Assembly: GCF_001577365.1 (NCBI RefSeq)
Contig: NZ_CP014515.1
Location: 62,001-126,000 of the forward strand
Direction: 5' to 3'
From: Frondihabitans sp. PAMC 28766
GTDB taxonomy: Bacteria; Actinomycetota; Actinomycetes; Actinomycetales; Microbacteriaceae
DNA: 64,000 nt
A program made the position numbers and the translations under genes. The notes below the pieces were generated by a model. The model was not told the DNA's origin. It ran no database searches and saw only the letters and a list, made by a program, of their open reading frames with translations. Every line of letters begins with the position of its first letter. The first letter of the stretch is position 1. Below, piece after piece: positions 25,521 to 34,428 of this stretch.

Positions 25521-25796
25521 ATGAGTATTCGAACGCAGGCCAAAATCCGGCCTGAAGATGACCGATCCCCTCAGCAAGTGGCCCACGAGACAGCTCTCGG
25601 TGAGATCTCTGACGTCATTCTGAATCTCGAGCACAGTCTTACTCGATCGAAGAAGGCCTTAGTCCGGGTTCGAAAAGCCGGCGGCGACAACAATGTCGAA
25701 CTGGCTCTCATTGACACAATCGCTGACCTCGAACGCGTCCACAAGCGCCTAATGCAGGACACGTATTACGCGGGTGACAGCCTGCGGCTTATTTAG
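25521..25796 (+). CDS. Small helical protein upstream of MmeI-like gene
   Basis: A 91-residue protein with a clear start (GGAGG 6 nt before ATG 25521). It is mostly helical with charged heptads: ETALGEISDVILNLEHSLTR and NNVELALIDTIADLERVHKR. The stop shares one base with the GTG of the restriction gene (TAGTG), so it is co-translated with it. Small helical ORFs often precede such restriction enzymes. Its role is unknown. Confidence 0.65.
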   Translation: MSIRTQAKIRPEDDRSPQQVAHETALGEISDVILNLEHSLTRSKKALVRVRKAGGDNNVELALIDTIADLERVHKRLMQDTYYAGDSLRLI

Positions 25797-26944
25797 TGCC
25801 TGGAGTTCGCAGCGGCCTAGAGATTCAGCAGGCCCTAAAAGCCTTTGTCACCAAGTGGTCGGGCTATGCCGGCTCCGAGCGCGCCGAGGCACAGTCCTTC
25901 CTAAACGATCTGTTCGCCGCGTACGGCACAGACCGGAGCGAAGCTGGCGCTCTATTTGAGAGCTTTTCGGCCTCCGCCGGGTTCATGGATCTTTTCCTCC
26001 CAGGTGTCCTCATCGTCGAGATGAAAGCACCACACGTGCCGCTCGAGAAAGCCAAGGATCAGCGAGTTCGGTACTGGCAAGAGTCATCTGACTCCGCGAA
26101 AGACATCCCAGCTGCGCGGTATGTAGTCGCGTGCAACTTCGGTGAGTTTGAAATTTGGGAACCAGGTCGATTTCCCAACGAAGCCCGAAGCCGCTTCCCA
26201 CTTTCGGAGCTTCCCGACCGATACGACGCCCTCCTCTTTCTCCAGTCGCAGACGATGGAGCCGGTGTTCTCGGAGCACCGCCGAACGTTGACGACTGATG
26301 CGGCCGTTCATGTCGCAGCCCTCTACACATCGCTAGCTGACCGGTCCGCGGCTCCCATTGATGAGATTCAGCGATTCGTCATGCAACTGGTTTGGTGCCT
26401 GTTCGCTGAGGACCTTGGCATGCTCGACGGCTACCCGCTTCAAAACTCCGTCGACGCCCTCCTCAAGGAACAACACCCCGACAGCGCCAAAGACATTGGC
26501 TACCTCTTCACTCTCCTGAACCAGAAGGGCAACCACAACCGGCAAGGCCGTTACGAAGGCACCCGGTACGTCAACGGCGAGTTGTTCCAGCAGCCCGCGG
26601 CTGTGTTCATGAATCGCGACGAACTCGAGCACCTCCGTGACGCTGCCGAGTTCAACTGGCGAGCCGTCGACCCCACCATCTTCGGTTCCCTCATGGAAGG
26701 CGTCCTTGGGCAAGAGCGGCGGGACATGCTCGGCGCCCACTACACCCACGAAGCCGACATCATGAAGATCGTCTCGCCCACAATCATCCGCCCCTGGAGG
26801 GAGCGCATTGAGGCGACCACCACACCCCAGGAAGCGCGCGACCTCCTCGACGACCTGTGCGCGTTCCGGGTCCTCGACCCCGCCTTTATGCGCAAGTCGG
26901 GTGTCTCAAGAGACACACCGGCTGAGCGGCTCCTGCTTCTGTAG
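25796..26944 (+). pseudogene. MmeI-like type IIG restriction-modification protein, truncated
   Basis: About 362 native residues of an MmeI-family fused nuclease-methyltransferase. The PD-(D/E)xK nuclease is seen as FMDLFLPGVLIVEMKAPH near residue 70. The helicase-like spacer follows, and the start of the methyltransferase domain appears as MLGAHYTHEADIMKIVSPTI. Native sequence ends at FRVLDPA, immediately before the rest of SAM-binding motif I (normally DPACGSG), then about 20 unrelated codons to the stop. No methyltransferase remains. Full-length relatives are about 900 residues. The 104 bp between the break and the IS at 26988 are of unknown origin. Confidence 0.85.
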
Positions 26945-27054
26945 ATGGCTTGTAATTTCTCGTACTCACGCGCGGCGCGCTAGATTTGGGTCTGCCCAGG
27001 GTTTGGTTGTCACCTGACCTGTGAGGATTCGTTCTCGCTGGAAGGATGTTAATC

Positions 27055-27342
27055 ATGGCAAAGGCATACCCGAGAGAGTTCCGCGACGATGTCGTGGCCG
27101 TGGCCCGGAAGGGTCAGTCACCGCTGAAGCAGATCGCGAAGGACTTCGGGATTTCCGAAGGGTGCTTGCATGGTTGGCTGAAGAAAGCAGACGTCGAGGA
27201 TGGGAACCGTCCCGGCGTCACCGCCTCGGAGCAGGGCGAGCTGCGAGCGGCGCGGAAACGGATCCGGCTGCTCGAGCAGGAAAACGAGGTGCTGCGTCGT
27301 GCGGCAGCCTATTTGTCGCAGGCGAACCTGCCGGGAAAATAG
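27055..27342 (+). CDS. IS3-family transposase OrfA (copy B)
   Basis: A 95-residue OrfA nearly the same as copy A (MAKAYPREFRDDVVAVARKG) with the HTH LKQIAKDFGISEGCLHGWLK and the leucine-zipper helix. The start is ATG 27055 after GGAAGG. It ends at TAG directly after GGGAAAA, the likely frameshift run. Confidence 0.88.
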   Translation: MAKAYPREFRDDVVAVARKGQSPLKQIAKDFGISEGCLHGWLKKADVEDGNRPGVTASEQGELRAARKRIRLLEQENEVLRRAAAYLSQANLPGK

Positions 27343-27362
27343 TCTTCCCGCTCGTCCGTGAA

Positions 27363-28250
27363 ATGGCCGCGGCCGGGACCCCGATCAGGGTGCCGGTCGC
27401 GGTGGCGTGCAGGGTGCTGGGCCGATCGACCCAGGGGTATTACCAATGGTTGCGTGACCCCGTGTCCCAGCGAGACTGGGACGACGCGCATCTGATCGAT
27501 GTGCTGCGGGAGATCCATGCTGACGACCCGACGCTGGGGTATCGCTTCCTCAGCGATGAGTTAGCCGACCAGGGATCGACGGCGTCGGAGAACCGGGTGT
27601 GGCGTCTGGCGCTCATTGCAGGGCTGCAGGCCTCCCACCACCGACGACGAGGCAAGGGGAACAAACCCGGGCCAGCAGTCCACGACGACCTCCTCGGAAT
27701 CGTCGACGACAAGGGCCTTGTCACCCACGACTTCAGCACCGTCGCAACCGGACCGGACCAGGTGTGGTTAACCGACATCACCGAGCACTGGACTGCAGGC
27801 GAGGGGAAACTCTATTTGTGTGCGGTTAAGGACTGCTGGTCGAACAAGATCGTCGGCTACTCCATCGATGCCCGTATGAAATCAGAACTCGCTGCCGCGG
27901 CCCTGCGGAACGCGATCATCCTGCGCGCCCCGGTCGGAACCATCGTCCATTCCGACCGAGGTAGCCAATTTCGGTCGAAGAAGGTCGTGCGGCTTCTGAA
28001 GAATAATGGCCTCCGAGGTTCCATGGGCCGAGTCGGATCTTCAAGCGACAATGCCGCGATGGAGTCCTTTTTCTCCTTGCTTCAGAAGAACGTATTGAAT
28101 ACTCGCCGGTGGAACACCCGGGAGGAACTGCGCCTCGCGATAGTCGTCTGGATCGAGAAGAAGTACAACCGCCGCCGCAGGCAAAGAGCCCTCGGAAAAC
28201 TCACCCCGGTCGAGTTTGAGACAATGTATTCAGCCGCACACGCGGCCTAG
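27363..28250 (+). CDS. IS3-family transposase OrfB (copy B)
   Basis: A 295-residue DDE transposase with WLTDITEHWTAG, IVHSDRGSQFRSKK and NAAMESFFSLLQKN. It has one extra residue relative to copy A in the first catalytic strand region (TAGEGKLYLC). The frame is open far upstream of the ATG, consistent with production as an OrfAB fusion. Intact. Confidence 0.92.
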   Translation: MAAAGTPIRVPVAVACRVLGRSTQGYYQWLRDPVSQRDWDDAHLIDVLREIHADDPTLGYRFLSDELADQGSTASENRVWRLALIAGLQASHHRRRGKGNKPGPAVHDDLLGIVDDKGLVTHDFSTVATGPDQVWLTDITEHWTAGEGKLYLCAVKDCWSNKIVGYSIDARMKSELAAAALRNAIILRAPVGTIVHSDRGSQFRSKKVVRLLKNNGLRGSMGRVGSSSDNAAMESFFSLLQKNVLNTRRWNTREELRLAIVVWIEKKYNRRRRQRALGKLTPVEFETMYSAAHAA

Positions 28251-28293
28251 AAAACCACCCACCCCCAGTGTCAACCAAAGTCTGGGCAGACCC

Positions 28294-28573
28294 CTCGGAG
28301 GCCGGCGCCCCTGTGCCGCAGCTCGTCGGCGAAGGTCAGCATGTTCTGCGTCGAGCGGCCAAGCCGGTCAAGAGTCGTGACGACCAAGGTGTCACCGTCG
28401 TGAATCGCATCCAAGGCACGGTCGAAACCCGGTCGCGATGCTCGAGCGCCCGACACCCCCTGGTCGATGTAGAGGTCATCGCGGCGCACGCCGGCGCCGA
28501 GAAGGTCTGCCTGCTGCCGGTCCGTGGCTTGTTGGCGGGTCGATACGCGGGCGTAGCCGATCAACTTGCTCAT
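28294..28573 (-). pseudogene. Serine resolvase, 3' end removed by IS
   Basis: 93 codons of a small serine recombinase: MSKLIGYARVSTRQQATDRQ, then VVTTLDRLGRSTQNMLTFAD, ending at the IS boundary. The catalytic Ser and first arginines remain but the E helix and DNA-binding domain are gone. GAGAGGG lies upstream of ATG 28573. It differs in sequence from both recombinases at 11-12.6 kb. Confidence 0.88.
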
Positions 28574-28892
28574 GAGGCCCTCTCGCTGTCCCATAACTAA
28601 TGGTTGCTACCCGAATCCAAGCAGTCACTTATGGCACATAGTTACGGGAATCGCGGCGAGTTGGATTTCCGGGAAAACGTCGTTGTGAGAGCGAGTGCCC
28701 GTGGGACAGCCCAAATCCCTAGGGATATGAGACAGGAGCGCCGTGAGAGCGGACGCCATCCGGTCACTGAATGAGTAGCCCATGAATTGCCTGGAGTGCA
28801 TGTCAAGGGCCAGGTTCGTCAGGCGGGCGTCATCCCAACTTCAACGTGCACATTGCAGCTGCTCCACGGCGACTTTTCATGCGAAAGAGTGT
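28574..28892. other. Non-coding interval upstream of truncated resolvase
   Basis: No gene seen. Short inverted motifs CATAACTA (28592-28599) and ATAGTTA near 28640 flank a ~40-bp stretch directly upstream of the resolvase start and may be remains of its res site. Confidence 0.25.
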
Positions 28893-29234
28893 TCAAATCC
28901 CGCCGGAGCCACGGGCAGTCGGGCTCTGACACGAAGGCGCGGTCCACGCCGCAAGGAGCTTTGCAGCAACTTCCTCCGTATCAACATTGAGCATTCGGTA
29001 GTCCTTCGTCATAACCTCATCAAGCTCCGCAGCAAGTGCGGCAACCGTCACACCCCGTTCCAGGACGACGCTCAGCGGACTAACCAGGTCGTCGTATTCG
29101 GTCGGGTCTTGGCTGAATATGGGGTTATCGAAGACACCGATCGGATCCCAATCATGCAGAATATCGGCAATGAGCTTCTGCTGCTTCGTGAATTCAGCAC
29201 GATCGTCGAACTCGCTAGTTTGAAAAAGTCGCAT
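28893..29234 (-). CDS. Probable immunity protein for the RHS toxin
   Basis: A 113-residue acidic cytoplasmic protein whose ATG lies 3 bp after the RHS stop. The sequence LIADILHDWDPIGVFDNPIF and PTEYDDLVSPLSVVLERG resembles DUF1871-type proteins, where WDPxGV and EYD are conserved; several polymorphic-toxin immunity proteins belong to that fold. Position right behind the variable toxin tip is the standard place for an immunity gene. The last ~17 residues look like junk, suggesting the native 3' end was altered. The family call is by pattern only. Confidence 0.6.
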   Translation of the reverse strand: MRLFQTSEFDDRAEFTKQQKLIADILHDWDPIGVFDNPIFSQDPTEYDDLVSPLSVVLERGVTVAALAAELDEVMTKDYRMLNVDTEEVAAKLLAAWTAPSCQSPTARGSGGI

Positions 29235-29237
29235 AAC

Positions 29238-30690
29238 TTACCTCCGAGTAACTGTGATTACATCGCCGTACATATTTACGATTACACGAAGATTGCGCGC
29301 GGTGTATATGCGTGTTCCATTTCTACCCTTGGATACTGAACCGCGCTCGATTGTCTGATCGATGCTGTCTTGCGATGCGCGTCCTTGACCTATCCTCTTA
29401 GCCAGGTGAGATTCCATCTCGTCTTGGCGCTCCCGAGCGGCAAGGTCGGCACGCTCGGCAGCTTCCCTACGCTCCTTCGCCTTCTCAGTGGACCGTTCCT
29501 CGTACGCTCGTTCTTCCTCAGCCCTCTGCTCTGCCAACGCCTTGGCTCGTGCGGCCTTTGCTTGCGTACCCTCTTCTGACCCGCCGCCCCGACCCTCACC
29601 CATCGTGTTCTTGAGCGTGTTGCTCTCGTCCTTTCCGGAGACGTCGCTCGCACCAATGGGGTCGGCCGGGTAGACATATGGATTGGAATTGCCGCCGTAG
29701 ATGGGGTCGGTGCTGAGGAACCTGCCGGTGTTGGGGTCGTAGAGGCGGACTCCCATGAGGACGAGGCCGGACAGGGAGTTGTCGGAGCGTTTCTGGCTGC
29801 CGAGCCATCCGTAGCTGGTGCTGCCGGTGGATGCGGTCCGGTCGATTCCGTATTCCGTGGATTCGTTGTAGGAGCCGGTTTGGATCCCGGTATCAGTGGT
29901 GGCATCAAGGGCGGTCGCAACGATGTCGCCGTGCATGTTCGCCAGCTCCAGGGTCACCGCACCCGTCTGGTCCTCGGATGCCGCATAGCCGCCGTCGATC
30001 CCATCGAGCGACCGGTTCCAGTTGCTGCCGCCAGTCGAGGACCAGGTGGGGCTATCCGAGTCGCCGGAGTAATGGTTGGTGGTCGTGGTCGCCCCATTGA
30101 CGGTGGTGGCGATGCGGTCCTGTTCAGGGTCGAGACCGTAGGAGAGGCTGCCGGCGCCTTGGGTTTCGGTGTTCACCATGTCATTGCTGTAGTAACCGAC
30201 GGTCAGATTTCCGGCGTCGGAGGCGTATTGGCCGACCCCGGCAGCGTCTACGGCGGGCACGGTGGTGGTGCGGCCGAAAGCGTCGTACGCGTACCCGGCG
30301 TTGGTGATTCGATCGGCCTGGTCGTACGTGCTGTTTACCGTCGTCGGCGCGGTCGACGTGGAGCACGCCCCCGTATTGCCGGCCGCATAGGCGGCCAGAC
30401 TCGTGCGGTTGGAGTCCGCGTCGAACGCGTACTGCCGGGTGGCGCAGGTCGTCGCCTGCCCGGTGCTGACGGAGTCTTGGACGGTAGTGAGGCGGTCGTC
30501 TTGGTCGTAGGTGAAGTGCTGCGTCGACACCGGTGACGTCTGACCGGTGATCTGACTCTCGAGGCCGCGGGTTTCGGTGAAGTTCATCCACGTCGACCCG
30601 CCCATCGCATACGCCAACGAGGTTGCAGCTCCCGTGTTGTCGAAAGTCGACGCAGCGGTCAGTCCGTTCGGGTAGGGGGCGTTCGAGAAA
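29238..30690 (-). CDS. RHS-repeat polymorphic toxin, 5'-truncated
   Basis: About 480 native codons. YD repeats (FTYDQDDRLTTVQDSVST, YDQADRITNAGYAYDAFG) lead into the RHS core LVLMGVRLYDPNTGRFLSTD followed by PIYGGNSNPYVYPADPIG, after which RHS proteins switch to a variable toxin. The tip here is ~130 residues: a long Ala/Glu/Arg coiled coil (residues ~375-450) and a compact end, GRNGTRIYTARNLRVIVNMY plus GDVITVTRR. The N-terminal shell and export signals are missing because the homology starts near 30690, although the frame runs on to 30743. It may be a displaced toxin cassette rather than a working gene. Confidence 0.75.
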
Positions 30691-31111
30691 ACGGAGCTTG
30701 AACTACGGTAAGCCGGAAAATGTCGCTCATCCAGCCGCCCCAACAGGCCATCTTGTTCCGAGAAGCTGGGGACGAATCTTGGGCGGCCTCAAAACCCGTC
30801 GTCGACGCCTTCATTCGAGAAAATGATTCCGAGTGGGGGTTGTGAGAGCTGCGGATCCGCAGCAATCCAAGGGTCAGGGCGTTGGTGCTGGCGGGCTATT
30901 GCTCTCCTCGGTTGCGAGAAATGGGCTCCGCGGGATCCGAAAGCCGCTTGGCGTAGGTCAAGCTCCGAATTCTCAAGCGACCCCGGGAGGGAGTTCCGAA
31001 GAGTACCCGGGCCGAGAATTCGCGGGCGAGTTGAAAGAGGGTCTACGCGTGCCTCCGCGTTGGGGCTGACACTGCTGGAGCTGGCGATATCGACGGCCCC
31101 GATGCGATTAG
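30691..31111. other. Junction sequence without a recognisable gene
   Basis: Between the RHS break and the resolvase relic I see only short open frames without protein-like composition. A minus-strand frame (SESFSRMKASTTGFEAAQDS) and a plus-strand frame overlap here; neither is convincing. Confidence 0.3.
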
Positions 31112-31237
31112 CCGGCCGCAGTCGTGAGTGCCCTCCCCACCGATACCCGGCCGATGCCGTCCGCCACCGCGTACGACGTCCTGCCGCAGTCCGATGCCTT
31201 TACCCAAAGCAGGCAGGGCGAAGGTGCCGATTCGTGA
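31112..31237 (+). pseudogene. Relic of resolvase 3' end
   Basis: The frame reads AAVVSALPTDTRPMPSATAY then DVLPQSDAFTQSRQGEGADS and stops at 31235-31237. It aligns with the unusual tail of the intact resolvase at 11881-12594 (VLETLPADNRPLPSVAAYDA). The DNA after the stop is also related, including a hairpin and the later TGTGCACTC...ACATCGACAC block. The rest of the gene is gone. Confidence 0.7.
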
Positions 31238-31277
31238 AGAGAAGTGCGGACATTTCGTTGTCCGCACTTCTCTTCAC
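31234..31277. other. Perfect 19-bp hairpin after the resolvase relic
   Basis: Arms GTGAAGAGAAGTGCGGACA (31234-31252) and its exact complement (31259-31277) around TTTCGT. As at 12591-12634, the stem begins at the resolvase stop codon and contains GCGGACA / TGTCCGC. The arm sequences differ between the two sites but the pairing is kept. There is no T-run. Confidence 0.75.
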
Positions 31278-31392
31278 AAGCCCCGAAAGTACGCCGGCCT
31301 CTGTGCACTCCACTACGGACATCGACACGGTGGTCGTCCGGCTTGCGCGCGCGGACGAGGCAACCGATTGGACAGGAGTCCCGAATGTCTTC

Positions 31393-32661
31393 TCAGTGTT
31401 GTCGGAGTTGCGTGGTTCGGCGGCGGCGTGATGCCCAGAGGAGACCGAAACCTGCGGAAAGAAGCAGGGCTGCTGCGGTGAGCGGGGCGGCCGGGTTGCT
31501 GCCCGTGAAAGCCAGCTCACCCGTCCCTGTCGACCCGCTCCCGGAGCTCCCCGAAGAGGAAGTCGTCGAGGCCGGAACAGCCGCTGTCGGCGTCGGCGTG
31601 GGCGTGGCCGTGGGCGTCGGCGTCGGCGTCGGCGAGGTTACGGCTGCAGCGTTCACGGTGACCGTGTAGATCGCGGACACGGACGGGAGCGACCCGTTCG
31701 ACGCGGTGATCGTGACAGACGTCGATCCCGCTGTTTTGGGCGTGCCCGTGATCTCACCTGTCGTCGCGTTCAGGGTCAAGCCGGTAGGAAGGCTACCTGA
31801 ACTGACCTTGTACGTCGGCGACGGTGTCCCGGTCGACATCACGGTGAAGTGGTACGCCGTTCCGACGGTCGCCGAGGTGGGGGCGCCGGAGGTGATCGCG
31901 GGACTGGGCGTCGTCACGGGAGCACTACCGGGCGCACACCCCGTGGGAGTGGTGATCGTGTTGGTGTCAAGAGTCACGGCACCGTTGTTGGCCAGGAGTC
32001 GGCCGATCACGGTGGCACCGGTGGTAGCGGTAATGGACTGCTTAGCCAGGATGGTGCCTTGGAAATGGGCTGCGCTCCCGAGAGTCGCCGAGCTTCCCAC
32101 CTCCCAAAACACGTTGCACGCCGACGCGCCTCCGGTCAGGGTGATCCGGGTACCGGACCCGATCGTGAGAGTGCTGGCGGCTTGGAACACCCACACCGAA
32201 TCTGCCGTCCCCGCCAGGGTGAGGGCGCCGTTGTTCGACAAGGCGAGCGTCCCACCCGAGTAGACACCCTGGCCAAGAGAAAGACCGTTCAGTTGGCGGA
32301 GCCCGGAAGTTGTCGGGGTCAAACTGGCGGCGGCGTTGAAAGCGGTGGTCGTGTCGGCCTCCGCGCCGGTGGCGACCGCGTCGGTCTGGTGCACGGTCCC
32401 GGTCAGGGTTCCCGGCGGGAAACCAGTGATCGACGTACCCGGCGACACCCCAACATCACCGGCGATGACCGAGGGTCCAGTGTTCGTGACGGTGCTCGCC
32501 CCGAGAACACCAAACGGTGCCGCCGTTCCGAGATCGATCGGCCCAGCAAGGGTCGTAGCGGCTTGTGCATTCCCGGCAGCCGAGACGCTGAGGATCACAC
32601 CCAGGATGATGGCTGTCCCAGCGGTAGGTACTGTCCGGCGAATGGTTGATCTGGTGAACAC
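31393..32661 (-). CDS. Secreted ice-binding-type (DUF3494) protein with LAxTG anchor
   Basis: About 422 residues from GTG 32661. An Sec signal peptide (AGTAIILGVILSVSAAGNAQA) leads into a DUF3494 ice-binding-like beta-solenoid (APFGVLGASTVTNTGPSVIA ... GDVGVSPGTSITGFPPG ... SVWVFQAASTLTIGSG). Next come a cadherin/Ig-like repeat (ITSGAPTSATVGTAYHFTVM to ASNGSLPSVSAIYTVTV) and a Thr/Pro-rich linker, and finally the sorting signal GELAFTGSN + hydrophobic segment + RRRR. LAxTG is the class E sortase motif of high-GC Gram-positives, so the protein is cell-wall anchored. DUF3494 proteins bind ice or act as adhesins. Upstream ATG-frame extensions lack signal-peptide logic. Confidence 0.85.
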   Translation of the reverse strand: MFTRSTIRRTVPTAGTAIILGVILSVSAAGNAQAATTLAGPIDLGTAAPFGVLGASTVTNTGPSVIAGDVGVSPGTSITGFPPGTLTGTVHQTDAVATGAEADTTTAFNAAASLTPTTSGLRQLNGLSLGQGVYSGGTLALSNNGALTLAGTADSVWVFQAASTLTIGSGTRITLTGGASACNVFWEVGSSATLGSAAHFQGTILAKQSITATTGATVIGRLLANNGAVTLDTNTITTPTGCAPGSAPVTTPSPAITSGAPTSATVGTAYHFTVMSTGTPSPTYKVSSGSLPTGLTLNATTGEITGTPKTAGSTSVTITASNGSLPSVSAIYTVTVNAAAVTSPTPTPTPTATPTPTPTAAVPASTTSSSGSSGSGSTGTGELAFTGSNPAAPLTAAALLLSAGFGLLWASRRRRTTQLRQH

Positions 32662-32992
32662 GGAAGGCCCCTGCCAACGTCGTGATGCCGGACTCCGGGC
32701 CCCTGCCCGAAAGCCCCGCGAATATGATCGCCCGAAAACATCGAGCACCAAAATAGGTGACGAGGCAGCGTAACGCCCCGCGTCGACCCCGCCCTGATCA
32801 GGGTCCCGGCTACCACCGCGCATCAGCACGGCTCTTCCCTCTTGAGACTAGGCGCACTCGTAGGAAGCGCATTCCCCCCAAACGGGGGCGCTGATCAGCA
32901 CCTGCCCTGGACAGGTGATCAAAATGGCGAGGACCGCACGCTAAGGGTTCCCGAGCGTGCGGGTTCAGCGGCGTCGGCGCTAGCTTGATCCG
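32662..32992. promoter_or_regulatory. Divergent promoter region with two dyads
   Basis: The interval between the divergent adhesin and DUF4440 genes holds CACCTG / CAGGTG around a 7-bp spacer (near 32900-32918) and a 9-bp stem CCGCACGCT / AGCGTGCGG (32934-32962). Being upstream of both genes, they are more likely operators or leader hairpins than terminators. Confidence 0.35.
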
Positions 32993-33352
32993 ATGTGGGA
33001 ATCCGAGGCCAACGAGTATGCGCCGATTCGAGAAGCGGAACTGGAACTGCTGTCCTCGAGTGCACGACACGACCGAAAGCGACTCGCGGTCATCCTGTCA
33101 CCTGACTTCGCGGAGATTGGTCGGTCGGGCCGCCGCTGGACCCGGGATGAAATCGTCGCATCACTTGGCGGCGAGGCAATCCGCGACGCACCGATCACAT
33201 CCGACTGGCTGTTCAATCGTGTCGGCCCCAACCTGGTCCTCGTGAACTACATCATTCACCAAGACGGCTATGAAAGCCGGCATTGTTCCCTCTGGGAAAT
33301 GCCAGGCCCTGTCCTTCGGTATCACCAGGGCACGCCCATCCCCGTTCGGTAG
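32993..33352 (+). CDS. DUF4440 (NTF2-like) protein
   Basis: A 119-residue protein of the DUF4440 type: EAELELLSSSARHDRKRLAV, then LSPDFAEIGRSGRRWTRDEI and LVNYIIHQDGYESRHCSLWE. These small cone-shaped NTF2-like domains are ketosteroid-isomerase-fold proteins, often of unknown substrate. Length and motif order are normal. Single gene with ATG at 32993. Confidence 0.8.
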   Translation: MWESEANEYAPIREAELELLSSSARHDRKRLAVILSPDFAEIGRSGRRWTRDEIVASLGGEAIRDAPITSDWLFNRVGPNLVLVNYIIHQDGYESRHCSLWEMPGPVLRYHQGTPIPVR

Positions 33353-33711
33353 GGATTGGTAACCGTGCATGCTCTGACGTCGCCATTCAGTGCCCGATCG
33401 GCCGGACGACAAGCTTCCCATCGGGAGACAAACCCGTACCCCGTCTGGGGTCCTTGACGGTGGCCGGGAAGGAATTCGAGGGTTCGATGCTGCCGAATGG
33501 TTCCGGGGTCGGTCACGATCCCATCACGGCGGCCAGGAAAACCCTGGTTCTACAGGCCTCGTCGTCCCAGAGGGCAGGTACACCCCCGTCCTGGGGCGTT
33601 GGGGTACGTCCTGGCGTACCTAGGCTTCGAATGAGCGACGGCACCAGCCAGCGCGGCATGACCTCTTACGGTGCATTACCCGGAGGAGTCCACCACGACC
33701 CCCAGGGAACC
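33353..33711. promoter_or_regulatory. sigK upstream region with dyad
   Basis: No gene seen. An inverted repeat GGTACG / CGTACC (33603-33608 and 33615-33620, 6-bp spacer) lies about 90 bp before the sigK start and could be an operator. GGAGGAGT near 33682 could serve an upstream in-frame start. Confidence 0.35.
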
Positions 33712-34293
33712 ATGACCGCATCGACAGCGACTGTCCACCCGCCGCTTCCTACCGACGAGGACCTCTTGGCACTCGTGGCCGCCGGTGACCGTCACGCGTT
33801 TGCCGCACTGTACGACCGGACCGCCCCTCGGGTTCTTGGCCTCGTCACCCGGTGTCTCCGGGACCCGGCGCAATCTGAAGAGGTGACGCAGGAGGTTTAC
33901 CTTGAGCTGTGGCAGAACGCCGCCCGATTCGACGGGTCCAAAGGCAAAGCGTTGTCCTGGATGCTGACCGTCGCCAGGCGCCGCGCGATCGACCGGGTGC
34001 GAGCATCCCAGGCGTCCCGAGACCGGGACATCAAGATCGGTATCCGCGATCATCCGCTCCCTTTCGACGTCGTCGCGGAAACCATCGACACACAATTCGC
34101 CAACGACGACGTTCGCCGCGCGATGACACGTCTCACCCACGTTCAACGAGAAGCGATCGAACTGGCCTACTTCGACTCCCTCACCCAGGCGGAAATCTCG
34201 GAACGGCTCGGGGTGAAAATCCCCACAATCAAAACCCGCCTTCGGGACGGACTCATCGCCCTCCGCCGAGAAGTAACAACGACAGCGGCCTAG
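33712..34293 (+). CDS. sigK: ECF sigma factor, SigK type
   Basis: 193 residues. Region 2 reads LLALVAAGDRHAFAALYDRT, EVTQEVYLELWQNAARFDGS and LSWMLTVARRRAIDRVRASQ. Region 4 ends with the HTH SLTQAEISERLGVKIPTIKT. Order and lengths match SigK-group ECF factors of actinobacteria, which are normally held by a membrane anti-sigma factor (RskA) encoded directly downstream. Here the next DNA is a duplicated permease fragment and a mobile element, and no anti-sigma gene is present. Start ATG 33712; an upstream start is possible. Confidence 0.88.
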   Translation: MTASTATVHPPLPTDEDLLALVAAGDRHAFAALYDRTAPRVLGLVTRCLRDPAQSEEVTQEVYLELWQNAARFDGSKGKALSWMLTVARRRAIDRVRASQASRDRDIKIGIRDHPLPFDVVAETIDTQFANDDVRRAMTRLTHVQREAIELAYFDSLTQAEISERLGVKIPTIKTRLRDGLIALRREVTTTAA

Positions 34294-34428
34294 CCTCCAG
34301 ACGACACTGCGGATCACCCTTGAACGTTCCCCCACGTGCGGACCTTGGGAATCGGTGCCTGGTCAGACGTTCCCTGCCCCTCCGAATAGGTCAACGAGAT
34401 CGACAACAGCCCCGTGTGGGTCGGGGAT

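Larger units (their letters stand above)
26988..28293 (+). mobile_element. IS3-family insertion sequence, copy B
   Basis: A 1306-bp element, almost the same as copy A (8841-10142), in the same orientation, with ends GGGTCTGCCCAG. The flanking triplets differ (TTT on the left, CTC on the right), so there is no target duplication. Its right end cuts a resolvase gene. Lack of a duplication suggests recombination with another copy, or an adjacent deletion, rather than a simple insertion. Confidence 0.92.

Noticed and set aside
28782..29339. Plus-strand ORF over the immunity gene
   Set aside because: Composition is random-like, while the minus-strand frame is positioned 3 bp after the RHS toxin stop and looks like a real acidic protein.
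30823..31431. 202-codon plus-strand ORF
   Set aside because: It spans a junction, the resolvase relic (in another frame) and the hairpin, so it cannot be one native gene.
31560..31640. Short tandem repeats resembling a CRISPR or satellite array
   Set aside because: The repeats are codons for the Thr/Pro-rich linker of the surface protein; there are no spacers.
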